From assembly GCF_014640555.1 (NCBI RefSeq), contig NZ_BMHE01000033.1, positions 1-64,000 of the forward strand: a stretch of 64,000 bases of DNA, written 5' to 3'. The DNA is from Paenibacillus marchantiophytorum (GTDB taxonomy: Bacteria > Bacillota > Bacilli > Paenibacillales > NBRC-103111). Below, piece by piece: positions 1 through 7,049 of the stretch. Below the pieces are notes generated by a model. That model saw only the letters and a list, made by a program, of their open reading frames with translations. It was not told the origin of the DNA and searched no databases. How positions within the stretch are numbered: position 1 is the first letter of the stretch; every line of letters starts with the position of its first letter. Both the position numbers and the translations under genes were made by a program.

Positions 1-1
1 C

Positions 2-175
2 GGTGTGACGTATGTGTTGGAAGATGCAATGCACGGCGCTAACAAAGTCAACAGTGTTTCCGTAGATGCAGTGACGGGTGTGATCTCAGGCGCAGTAGCT
101 GGAGACAGCTTCGCACTGAAAGCCATCACGGCAAATGGGAAGTCCGTAACAACCTTCATCAACGTAGTAAACTAA
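2..175 (+). CDS. S-layer-type surface protein, C-terminal end (partial)
   Basis: Only the last 57 codons are inside the window; the 5' part lies upstream. The C-terminus, ending ANGKSVTTFINVVN, aligns almost residue for residue with the C-terminus of the complete S-layer protein that follows (ANGKSVTTFVTVK), including the VDAVTGVISGA / VDYKTGVIAGA segment. It is therefore a paralogue of that protein, probably also SLH-anchored, though the anchoring domain is not visible. Codon use is less A+T-rich than in the neighbouring copy. A rho-independent terminator follows 18 bases after the stop, so the two paralogues are separate transcription units. Confidence 0.8.
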   Translation, partial: GVTYVLEDAMHGANKVNSVSVDAVTGVISGAVAGDSFALKAITANGKSVTTFINVVN

Positions 176-192
176 GCCTATGCAAGAGAGAA

Positions 193-218
193 AGAGACCC
201 GAGGGGGTCTCTTTTCTT
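193..218 (+). terminator. rho-independent terminator of the upstream S-layer gene
   Basis: Seven-base arms AGAGACC and GGTCTCT enclose a short loop and are followed by a T-rich tail. Confidence 0.85.
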
Positions 219-393
219 ATGTCTATCTATAGTAATAAAAAAGTTCAAATAAGCTGAAAAAGAAATTTTTAAAAACTTTTGTTTAAACCGCAACTTTTTT
301 TTGTGGATTGCGTTTAATACTTTGAAAGAAACAAAAACCTAAATTATTCGTTTTATAAATTAAATACTAAGTGCTGAATTGCAAAAATAATCC

Positions 394-422
394 TTTACGA
401 CGCAATTCGACCGTTGTATAAT
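394..422 (+). promoter_or_regulatory. sigma-A promoter of the S-layer gene
   Basis: TTTACG (394-399) and TATAAT (417-422) are separated by exactly 17 bases. The predicted transcript start near 429 leaves a leader of more than 110 bases before the first plausible start codon. The rest of the gap from 219 to 393 is A+T-rich and shows nothing else recognisable. Confidence 0.6.
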
Positions 423-525
423 ATGTACTGGTATGACTGTCAACTCTTATTTAACTAGTTTACTAGTTTCTGCGTGACTTTTTTGTGTCACAAACGAACT
501 TAGTTATATTATGCTCTAACTCTGG

Positions 526-628
526 AAAGGGGGTGAACCAAACAATGAGTAAATCGAGCTCAAATATTGTTAGATTCGAAATAAAAAATAATAATAAAGA
601 TATTCAAGGAGGAGAAAAAAAGGTTATG
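526..628 (+). promoter_or_regulatory. tandem ribosome binding sites and start codons of the S-layer gene
   Basis: A near-perfect anti-16S Shine-Dalgarno AAAGGGGGTGA (526-536) sits 8 bases before an ATG at 545. A second one, AAGGAGGAG (606-614), precedes an in-frame ATG at 626, where the typical signal peptide MKKSLSV begins. The two starts are in frame, 27 codons apart, with no stop between. Double starts of this type are known for Brevibacillus cell wall protein genes. Confidence 0.6.
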
Positions 629-3600
629 AAAAAAAGTTTATCCGTAATTCTCACTACAGCAATGGCATTATCCATGTTTTCTTCCGTAGCATTTGGTAAA
701 ACATCTGCTGATTTCACAGATCTTAAGGATCTTGACGCAGCTACAAAAGCAAAATTTGATGCACTAATCAGCGCAGGTATCTTCGACGGCACAAGCGAAA
801 CTACTTTCGGTCTGAAAGAAGAAATGAACCGTGCTCAATTCGCGAAAGTCGCAGCTTTGATCACAGGTATCGAAGTTAACAAAGATTTGAAAACTTCAAG
901 CTTCTCCGACGTTAAATCCGATGATGCAGCTAACGGTTACGCGCTTCCTTATATCGAAGCTCTTAAAACTGCTGGAATCACTGATGGTTATGGCGTAGGT
1001 ACTTACAACCCAGCTGGTAAAGTAACAAAAGAACAACTTGCAACTTTCTTGGTTCGCGTTCTAGGTAAAGATGCTGATGCAAAAGCAAAAACAGGAACTG
1101 ATACAACAGTTACTGATTGGGCTCAAGGCTATGTAGCACTTGCTCTTGAATTGAAACTTCTTCCAGCTGGCGCTGACAGTAAATTTGGTGGCCAAGCAAA
1201 CGCAACTCGCGACTTGCTTTTGACTGGTGCGTACGAAGCAAAAGCACAATACGTAGCTCCAGGTAAAATTGCAGTAACTAGTGCAAAAGCAACGGGTGTT
1301 CAAAAAGTAACTGTAAGCTTTAATAAACCAGTTGATACTGACAAAGCGACTTTGACTTTGAAAAAAGGTAGCGTCGAAGTAGCAGTTAATAAAAAATTTG
1401 CTGATGATAAAAAATCCGTTGAATTGACTTTAAAAGACAACGCGAAAATCGGTGCTGCTGACTATACAGTAACATTGGGTGGTTTAGATGCTGCTTCCGT
1501 AGGAACTGCAGAAGCAAAATTCACTGGTGAAGCTGAAGTTCTAAAAAGCATTGACTTTGGAACAGCGAGCGATACAATTGCTCAATCCGAAAAAGCAAGA
1601 GTAAAAATCCTTGCTAAAAACCAATACGGTGAAAATACATCTCTCTCTGCAGGAAGCTTTACTGCTGTTACCTCAGGCTTTGATTCTTCTATTACAAAAG
1701 ACAATACAGGTACACTTGTAATAACAATCGATACCGCTAAGTTGAATGGCACTAATCCAACAACACTTCCTGGATCAACAATGATTCCTGTATATGTATA
1801 CGAGAATGACTCCCGTATTTCTGCACAAAAAACATTTAAACTTGGAACAGCTCCATTTGTTTCTAAAGTTGAATTCGGAACAGTAAAATATGGTGAAGGC
1901 AAAACTGGTCTTTCTGCTAGCGGTGACGTAGCTACAATTCCAGTAACTGAATTTGATCAATACGGTAATCCTGTAGCAAAAGATTCCAAAGCTGTTTCTA
2001 ATGAAAATGTAATCGTAACTCCATACGCTGAAAAAGTGAAGGCAGAATACGATGATTTCGATCACGACAATTTCGGAGAAGTTCGTGTTTCCTTGACAGG
2101 AAATGTAGAAACATCTGGCGACTACACAATTACAATTTATGCTGGTTCCTCATCTGCAACTGCAAAAGTTTCTGTGAAATCAACAAAACTTGCTACAAAA
2201 ATAGCGTTTGGTGAATTTACAGGAACATTGGCTGAAGGTGATACTACAAAAGATCAATACATCCCAATCGATGCTTACGATGCTGACGGCAACAAATTGT
2301 CTGCAGATGATATCGTTAGTGAAGACAACCTTAAAAGAATTAATGTATCTGCTACAGGCGTAGCTTTAACAAAAGCTGGTGTAGACGGCAACGTTGAGAT
2401 TGTTAAGAGTGGCGAGCATAAAGGACAAATCTATCTGAACAAAGTTACTGGAATTAATGGTAATTCTGCATACTTTACTGCTTACATTGCGACTGCTGGT
2501 GCAAACAGCTATGTAAACAAAAGTATTAAAATCGATAGAGTCCGTACACCTGATGCTTTTAAAGTAGATACTGAAGCGGATAAAAAAGGTATTAATGGCG
2601 CTAGTGATGACTTCAAAATCCTTGTTGTTGACCAATATGGCAGCACAATGGATTCCGTTGGAACAGTTAACGAGGGTGGTAACACAGTAACATATCAAGT
2701 TTATGTTGAAGCTACTGCAACTAAAACTAAAGATGCTAGCAATGTTGATCAGGCTACATTCCTTAAAATCAATGGTCAAACTGATAATACTGTTGCAACT
2801 GATTTAACAGGTGAAGTAGGATCTAAAGATCAAACCTATACTTCCGCTCAGTTTGCTAAATTCAACAAAGGATTTAACTTTACAGCTACTGGTACAACCG
2901 GTAATGGTGGTAAAGTCGAGTTCAAAGCTACTCTTCAAAAACATCTTTCAAGCGATGCTGCAGGTAAATGGAGAGACGTTTCATCTATTAGCAGAGATTA
3001 CACATACTTGAGCAATACTGCCGATTTAACGTACTCGGTTAATAGCATTACAACTCTGTTTGCTGCAAAAGATAGCGGAATTGTACCTACTGACAAAAAA
3101 GTTGCTGCTGATAGTACTGTAGCCAAGAAGATTGCTGTAACAGCTAAGGATAGTTCCGGTAACACTGTTCATCTTCCTAACGATCGCATTGTTTCAGTAA
3201 CAAGCTCTAGCTATGATGCAGCATTTGCAGATATAGTTGGAACTCCTGGTACTGCTACTGGATGGGTACTTGGTAACAAAGCAGGTACTGCTAACGTTAA
3301 TGTTATCTACCAAACAATTAAAGGTGATCAAAAACAAACTAGCGTAGCTATTACTGTTAAGAGCGATGCGGTTGTTGTTGACAAATTTACCGCTGGTAAC
3401 AGCTCCAAAGATTTCTTACTCTCTGCAACTACACCTTTAACAGCTGCTGAGTTGATCGATCTTAAAGTTGTTGACAACTATGGTATCGAGTATAAAACAA
3501 CTAAAATCACTAGTTTCTACAATTTGATCGGCGTATCTTATGTTCTTGAGAAAGTAGATAAAGCAGCTGGTAAAGTTGGTATAGTAACTGTAGATTACAA

Positions 3601-3700
3601 AACTGGTGTTATTGCTGGAGCAGAACTTGGCGATATCTTAACACTGAAAGCAGTTTCTGCTAACGGTAAATCCGTAACAACGTTTGTAACTGTTAAATAA
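626..3700 (+). CDS. S-layer protein with three SLH domains
   Basis: Secreted surface-array protein of 1024 residues from the ATG at 626. A signal peptide (MKKSLSVILTT...VAFGKTSA, about 1-27) is followed by three SLH repeats at roughly 29-80, 91-150 and 160-207. These are the modules that bind pyruvylated secondary cell wall polymer. The remaining 800 residues are Thr/Ala/Lys/Val-rich beta-sandwich-like segments with several DQYG motifs typical of bacterial Ig-like repeats. Start 626 was chosen because the signal peptide begins there; the upstream ATG at 545 has an even better ribosome binding site and would add 27 polar residues. The gene is A+T-rich and strongly codon-biased, as expected for a very abundant protein. 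Its C-terminus matches the partial gene just upstream. It is flanked by terminators on both sides. Confidence 0.9.
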   Translation: MKKSLSVILTTAMALSMFSSVAFGKTSADFTDLKDLDAATKAKFDALISAGIFDGTSETTFGLKEEMNRAQFAKVAALITGIEVNKDLKTSSFSDVKSDDAANGYALPYIEALKTAGITDGYGVGTYNPAGKVTKEQLATFLVRVLGKDADAKAKTGTDTTVTDWAQGYVALALELKLLPAGADSKFGGQANATRDLLLTGAYEAKAQYVAPGKIAVTSAKATGVQKVTVSFNKPVDTDKATLTLKKGSVEVAVNKKFADDKKSVELTLKDNAKIGAADYTVTLGGLDAASVGTAEAKFTGEAEVLKSIDFGTASDTIAQSEKARVKILAKNQYGENTSLSAGSFTAVTSGFDSSITKDNTGTLVITIDTAKLNGTNPTTLPGSTMIPVYVYENDSRISAQKTFKLGTAPFVSKVEFGTVKYGEGKTGLSASGDVATIPVTEFDQYGNPVAKDSKAVSNENVIVTPYAEKVKAEYDDFDHDNFGEVRVSLTGNVETSGDYTITIYAGSSSATAKVSVKSTKLATKIAFGEFTGTLAEGDTTKDQYIPIDAYDADGNKLSADDIVSEDNLKRINVSATGVALTKAGVDGNVEIVKSGEHKGQIYLNKVTGINGNSAYFTAYIATAGANSYVNKSIKIDRVRTPDAFKVDTEADKKGINGASDDFKILVVDQYGSTMDSVGTVNEGGNTVTYQVYVEATATKTKDASNVDQATFLKINGQTDNTVATDLTGEVGSKDQTYTSAQFAKFNKGFNFTATGTTGNGGKVEFKATLQKHLSSDAAGKWRDVSSISRDYTYLSNTADLTYSVNSITTLFAAKDSGIVPTDKKVAADSTVAKKIAVTAKDSSGNTVHLPNDRIVSVTSSSYDAAFADIVGTPGTATGWVLGNKAGTANVNVIYQTIKGDQKQTSVAITVKSDAVVVDKFTAGNSSKDFLLSATTPLTAAELIDLKVVDNYGIEYKTTKITSFYNLIGVSYVLEKVDKAAGKVGIVTVDYKTGVIAGAELGDILTLKAVSANGKSVTTFVTVK

Positions 3701-3722
3701 TAATATTTTCAAGCAGAAAGAT

Positions 3723-3744
3723 GACCCGTAAGGGTCTCTTTTTG
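3723..3744 (+). terminator. rho-independent terminator of the S-layer gene
   Basis: GACCC and GGGTC arms around a GTAA tetraloop are followed by CTCTTTTT. The arms resemble those of the terminator at 193-218, consistent with gene duplication. Confidence 0.8.
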
Positions 3745-3774
3745 CTTTTAATTAATAGAGGGGTGAAAATATCT

Positions 3775-4311
3775 ATGTTGAAAAAAAAGTTTTATAATTG
3801 CGGTATCATAATTTGCATCTTTTACATAATTGCATTACCTACTTCCCAAGCCGAAGCTCCAACCCCCGGCTCATCCACCGATCCAGTAATCACCAAAAGC
3901 TACTTCGACCAGAACACCTTAAGCGAAGCAAAGGTGAAAGAGCTTGTCGCAGCGGCGCTAGCTGCCAATGGTGGCAGCCAACCGAGCGCAGGAGGCACTG
4001 GTTCTACGCCAGCGACAATGAAGGTTGTCCAGTTACAAAATGGACAAACACTTTACGCCGGTGCTGGCGCTGAGTTTATCGTGCGAACCGGCAGGGTACT
4101 CGCCGTGAGCAACGATGACAACGGCATCCCGGATGTAACGGGAGGCAAGGATCTACCAGCGGGGACTGAAGTCGCGCTGAATCATCTCATGATTTTCCCA
4201 GCCGAGGGCCGCGGTATTAAGCCATCGCCTAAGAATACGGCGGATATTTACGTCATGGTCCGAGGTAGTTATCTAATTTTGAATGCTGATGGTAGTAAAG
4301 TGACGCAATAG
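3775..4311 (+). CDS. small secreted protein of unknown function
   Basis: The predicted exported protein has 178 residues, and I do not recognise a family. The start at 3775 has a good ribosome binding site (AGAGGGGTGA) and begins a lysine-rich signal peptide MLKKKFYN followed by a hydrophobic stretch ending near PTSQAEA. The mature part has a proline/serine-rich linker, an Ala-rich helix (KVKELVAAALAANGG) and a compact C-terminal domain with repeated small-residue turns ending VRGSYLILNADG. It lies 75 bases after the S-layer stop codon, past a terminator, so it may be expressed by readthrough or from its own weak promoter. A surface role is inferred from the neighbourhood only. Confidence 0.7.
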   Translation: MLKKKFYNCGIIICIFYIIALPTSQAEAPTPGSSTDPVITKSYFDQNTLSEAKVKELVAAALAANGGSQPSAGGTGSTPATMKVVQLQNGQTLYAGAGAEFIVRTGRVLAVSNDDNGIPDVTGGKDLPAGTEVALNHLMIFPAEGRGIKPSPKNTADIYVMVRGSYLILNADGSKVTQ

Positions 4312-4476
4312 ATGTATGACTCTACTCCTCCATAATTTTACCCATTATGACAACTTCTTATGCGGTTTGTGCCCAGCATTTTAGCCATACTAGAGATGTG
4401 CCCATTAAGAGCACAGCCTTAATAAAGCACTAAAAAGCACTTCTGGGACAACACATACTCTAAGGAGGCGAATAGT

Positions 4477-4746
4477 ATGGCTAGAGGTAATAAAGTGGTT
4501 CCTGAATCAAAGAAGGCACTGGATGTTCTAAAGTATGAAATCGCTGCAGAGTTAGGTTTGCCTGTAGGTAAGCAAATGTCGTTGAACGCCGACACGGAGT
4601 TTGCAACAGAACTTGGGGCTATTCCATCGAGCTCGATTAAAGAAGATTACTGGGGCCACATCTCCTCTAGAGATGCAGGTGCAGTAGGTGGGACTATTAC
4701 GAAAAGACTAATTCAACGTGCAGAAGAAGTGCTCTTTTCGCTATAA
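4477..4746 (+). CDS. alpha/beta-type small acid-soluble spore protein
   Basis: Spore DNA-binding protein of 89 residues that would coat and protect DNA in the dormant spore. The family signatures are visible: KYEIAAELG (about 23-31), which contains the GPR germination-protease cleavage region, and the C-terminal GGTITKRLIQRAEE (about 72-85). The ribosome binding site TAAGGAGG is strong. Alpha/beta SASPs are usually 60-75 residues; this one is longer because of an N-terminal extension and a middle segment. It is monocistronic and followed by a terminator. A forespore sigma-G promoter is expected, but I could not identify a convincing one. Confidence 0.9.
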   Translation: MARGNKVVPESKKALDVLKYEIAAELGLPVGKQMSLNADTEFATELGAIPSSSIKEDYWGHISSRDAGAVGGTITKRLIQRAEEVLFSL

Positions 4747-4840
4747 CTACGGGCTTTATTCATAATATCTTTATGTTTCATGCATTGACACTAGACGACA
4801 AATAAAGTAAGATAACTAATTGAAGGTCAATATTTAATTT

Positions 4841-4871
4841 AACCTTTTCCAATCGGGAAAGGTTCATTTTT
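4841..4871 (+). terminator. rho-independent terminator after the spore protein gene
   Basis: Ten-base arms AACCTTTTCC and GGGAAAGGTT (one mismatch) around a short AATC loop are followed by CATTTTTTT. Confidence 0.8.
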
Positions 4872-4921
4872 TTGTTGTCTTTATTCATGATTTACGTGTT
4901 TTTATTATTTGTTGTACTAGT

Positions 4922-5060
4922 GCGGAATTCAACAATCTTGTCAGCGCTTGAGCGCAAAAGAGGGATTCCGTTTGGCGTGAAAAGCTGCCGAGAAAGCCGG
5001 GCCCACTTTTTTTCATATAGAGGCATCGAGTAGAAGCTTTTCAAACATACTAAATAGATA
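4922..5060 (+). promoter_or_regulatory. structured leader upstream of metK, class unknown
   Basis: The 5' region of metK contains arms CGGAAT (4922-4927) and ATTCCG (4964-4969) enclosing a GCGC-TTGA-GCGC hairpin, then a GGC...GCC-rich segment around 4973-5010 followed by a T run. This suggests a folded, possibly regulatory leader. It does not match the SAM-I (S-box) consensus I know from Bacillus metK, nor the SMK box. Function is unassigned. Confidence 0.35.
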
Positions 5061-5077
5061 TTAGGAGGATGAATATT

Positions 5078-6283
5078 ATGGCGCAAGTACGTGGACGTCG
5101 TTTATTTACATCCGAATCCGTAACAGAAGGTCATCCAGATAAGATTTGTGACCAAATTTCTGACTCGGTATTGGATGCTTTTCTTGCCAATGATCCGAAT
5201 GCTCGTGTAGCATGTGAGGTATCTGTGGCAACTGGTTTGGTTTTGGTAATCGGTGAGATTACATCAAGCTCTGAATATGTAGATATTCAAGCAATTGCTA
5301 GACAAACGATTAAAGAAATTGGGTACACACGTGCGAAGTACGGTTTTGACTCCCAAACATGTGCGGTTCTCGTTTCATTGAATGAACAATCCCCTGACAT
5401 TGCACAAGGTGTTAACAGAGCACTTGAAGCAAGAGAAGGTTCTATGTCCGATGAAGAGATTGAAGCAATTGGCGCTGGTGACCAAGGTCTAATGTTTGGA
5501 TTCGCGGTTAACGAAACTCCTGAGCTTATGCCGCTTCCGATCTCCATTTCTCACCAACTGGCTCGTCGTTTAACAGAAGTTCGCAAAAACGGTACTTTGC
5601 CATACCTGCGTCCTGATGGAAAAACACAAGTAACTGTTGAGTATTTAGATGATAAGCCTGTTCGTGTTGATGCAATTGTTGTTTCTACACAGCACAGTGA
5701 AGATGTAACTTTGGAGCAAATCCAAAAAGACATCAAAGAACATGTTATCAACCCGATCGTTCCAGCTCACTTATTGGATGCGAACACAAACTACTTCATT
5801 AACCCAACTGGTCGTTTTGTTATCGGCGGACCGCAAGGGGATGCTGGTTTGACTGGCCGTAAAATCATCGTTGATACGTATGGCGGTTATGCTCGTCACG
5901 GCGGCGGTGCTTTCTCTGGTAAGGATCCAACAAAAGTTGACCGTTCTGGTGCATACGCAGCTCGTTATGTTGCCAAAAACATCGTAGCTGCTGGACTTGC
6001 GGAAAAATGTGAAGTTCAACTGGCTTACGCAATTGGCGTAGCTCGTCCGGTTTCCATTGCTGTTGATACTTTCGGAACAAGCAAAGTTAGCGAAGAGAAG
6101 CTCGTTGAGCTTATCCACAAAAACTTTGACCTTCGTCCTGCAGGCATCATCAAAGAGCTTGACTTGCGTCGCCCAATCTACCGTCAAACAGCTGCTTACG
6201 GTCACTTTGGCCGTAATGACCTGGATGTTCCTTGGGAGCGTACAGACAAAGCTGAGACTTTGAAAGCACAAGCTTTGGTTTAA
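5078..6283 (+). CDS. metK: S-adenosylmethionine synthase
   Basis: Cytoplasmic enzyme making S-adenosylmethionine from methionine and ATP; 401 residues from the ATG at 5078, the usual family length. The ATG at 5069 directly abuts AGGAGG and is too close to be used, so 5078 (9-base spacing) is preferred. Visible hallmarks are [18 protein letters not shown] near the N-terminus, the GAGDQG methionine-binding hexapeptide around residue 131, and the [16 protein letters not shown] phosphate-binding loop around 275. It is a single-gene unit with a structured leader and a strong terminator. Confidence 0.97.
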   Translation: MAQVRGRRLFTSESVTEGHPDKICDQISDSVLDAFLANDPNARVACEVSVATGLVLVIGEITSSSEYVDIQAIARQTIKEIGYTRAKYGFDSQTCAVLVSLNEQSPDIAQGVNRALEAREGSMSDEEIEAIGAGDQGLMFGFAVNETPELMPLPISISHQLARRLTEVRKNGTLPYLRPDGKTQVTVEYLDDKPVRVDAIVVSTQHSEDVTLEQIQKDIKEHVINPIVPAHLLDANTNYFINPTGRFVIGGPQGDAGLTGRKIIVDTYGGYARHGGGAFSGKDPTKVDRSGAYAARYVAKNIVAAGLAEKCEVQLAYAIGVARPVSIAVDTFGTSKVSEEKLVELIHKNFDLRPAGIIKELDLRRPIYRQTAAYGHFGRNDLDVPWERTDKAETLKAQALV

Positions 6284-6292
6284 AATAGATTA

Positions 6293-6318
6293 GCCGTCCT
6301 TCAGGGGCGGCTTTTTTT
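6293..6318 (+). terminator. rho-independent terminator of metK
   Basis: Arms GCCGTCC and GGGGCGGC around TTCA, followed by seven or more T residues. Confidence 0.9.
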
Positions 6319-6342
6319 ATTCTTAAAAAAGGGAACAAACGT

Positions 6343-6371
6343 TTGATTGTTTGGTTAATATATGGTATATT
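6343..6371 (+). promoter_or_regulatory. sigma-A promoter of the heptad-repeat gene
   Basis: TTGATT (6343-6348) and TATATT (6366-6371) are separated by 17 bases, about 95 bases before the start codon. Confidence 0.5.
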
Positions 6372-6466
6372 TTATAAGTAATCAACACAAAGACATATTG
6401 CTATACAAAATGTGATATACTTGGCTAACAGAAAACTTGTTTAGGGACAAGCAATGGACGGGAGTG

Positions 6467-6853
6467 ATGATATTGGATAATGATTTGAAAGAGATGCTTT
6501 CTACTTTACTTAAGGCTGAGTTGTCACCGGTGATAAAGCGGTTAGATGGGATAGACTCTCGATTAGATGGTATTGATTCTCGACTAGATGGGATAGACTC
6601 CCGACTAGATGTAATCGATTCTCGACTAGATGCGATCGACTCCCGACTAGATGTAATTGACACTCAACTAGTTAGTATTGATTCTCGGTTAGACAGACTG
6701 GAACTAGTACAGTCTCAAATCAAACAAGCTGTACTCGAAACCAATGAAACGGTTAAGAGGATGGAAGTTATTCAAGAACAGCAGCACGAAATTATCCAAC
6801 TGTTATCCGCACGTTCCATTGAACATGAAGCTAAAATAAAACGCATCCTTTAA
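6467..6853 (+). CDS. heptad-repeat coiled-coil protein of unknown function
   Basis: Protein of about 128 residues with no signal peptide or membrane segment. After a short head (DNDLKEMLSTLLKAELSPVI) come about eight copies of a seven-residue unit, consensus IDSRLDG, then a less regular helical tail rich in Gln and Glu. The regular a/d hydrophobic pattern predicts a long parallel coiled coil. The exact start is uncertain: ATG at 6467 and TTG at 6473 share the same weak GGGAG ribosome binding site, and an upstream TTG at 6437 is also open. Similar short repetitive proteins occur in Paenibacillus-type genomes, but I know of no assigned function. It is monocistronic with its own promoter and terminator. 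Confidence 0.75.
   Translation: MILDNDLKEMLSTLLKAELSPVIKRLDGIDSRLDGIDSRLDGIDSRLDVIDSRLDAIDSRLDVIDTQLVSIDSRLDRLELVQSQIKQAVLETNETVKRMEVIQEQQHEIIQLLSARSIEHEAKIKRIL
6540..6705 (+). repeat. 21-bp tandem repeat encoding IDSRLDG heptads
   Basis: About eight tandem 21-base units of the form GATNNNATHGAYTCYCGAYTA run in frame through the coiled-coil gene. Units differ mostly at wobble positions and at the seventh codon (Gly, Val or Ala). Being 21 bp long, unit gain or loss would preserve the reading frame. Confidence 0.85.
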
Positions 6854-6875
6854 TATATAGCCCCGCATCTCAAGC

Positions 6876-6911
6876 AGAGAGCAACTCCGGATAGGAGGAG
6901 CTCTCTTTTTG
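6876..6911 (+). terminator. rho-independent terminator of the heptad-repeat gene
   Basis: AGAGAGC (6876-6882) pairs with GCTCTCT (6900-6906), with an inner CTCC/GGAG stem and a TTTTT tail. Confidence 0.85.
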
Positions 6912-7049
6912 TTTATGTTCACTATTTTGTGACGTATAAATACAACTTCTCTTCTATCGTAACTTTTTCCATAGTTTTAGAGTCTATATAGATATCGCTA
7001 AAAAGATAGATACTAGACTTAGACTGAAAGAGGAGAGTGGAAAAGCAAC

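Noticed and set aside
4312-4476. sigma-G promoter of the spore protein gene
   Set aside because: A CATACTA string fits the -10, but no matching -35 lies at the required distance.
4922-5060. SAM-I (S-box) riboswitch before metK
   Set aside because: The conserved S-box core (the GAGGGA-tggccc and GATGAA elements in their order) is not found, although a GAGGGA string and a GGGCCC occur by themselves.
6540-6705. CRISPR array
   Set aside because: The repeats are contiguous, without spacers, and in frame with a coding sequence.
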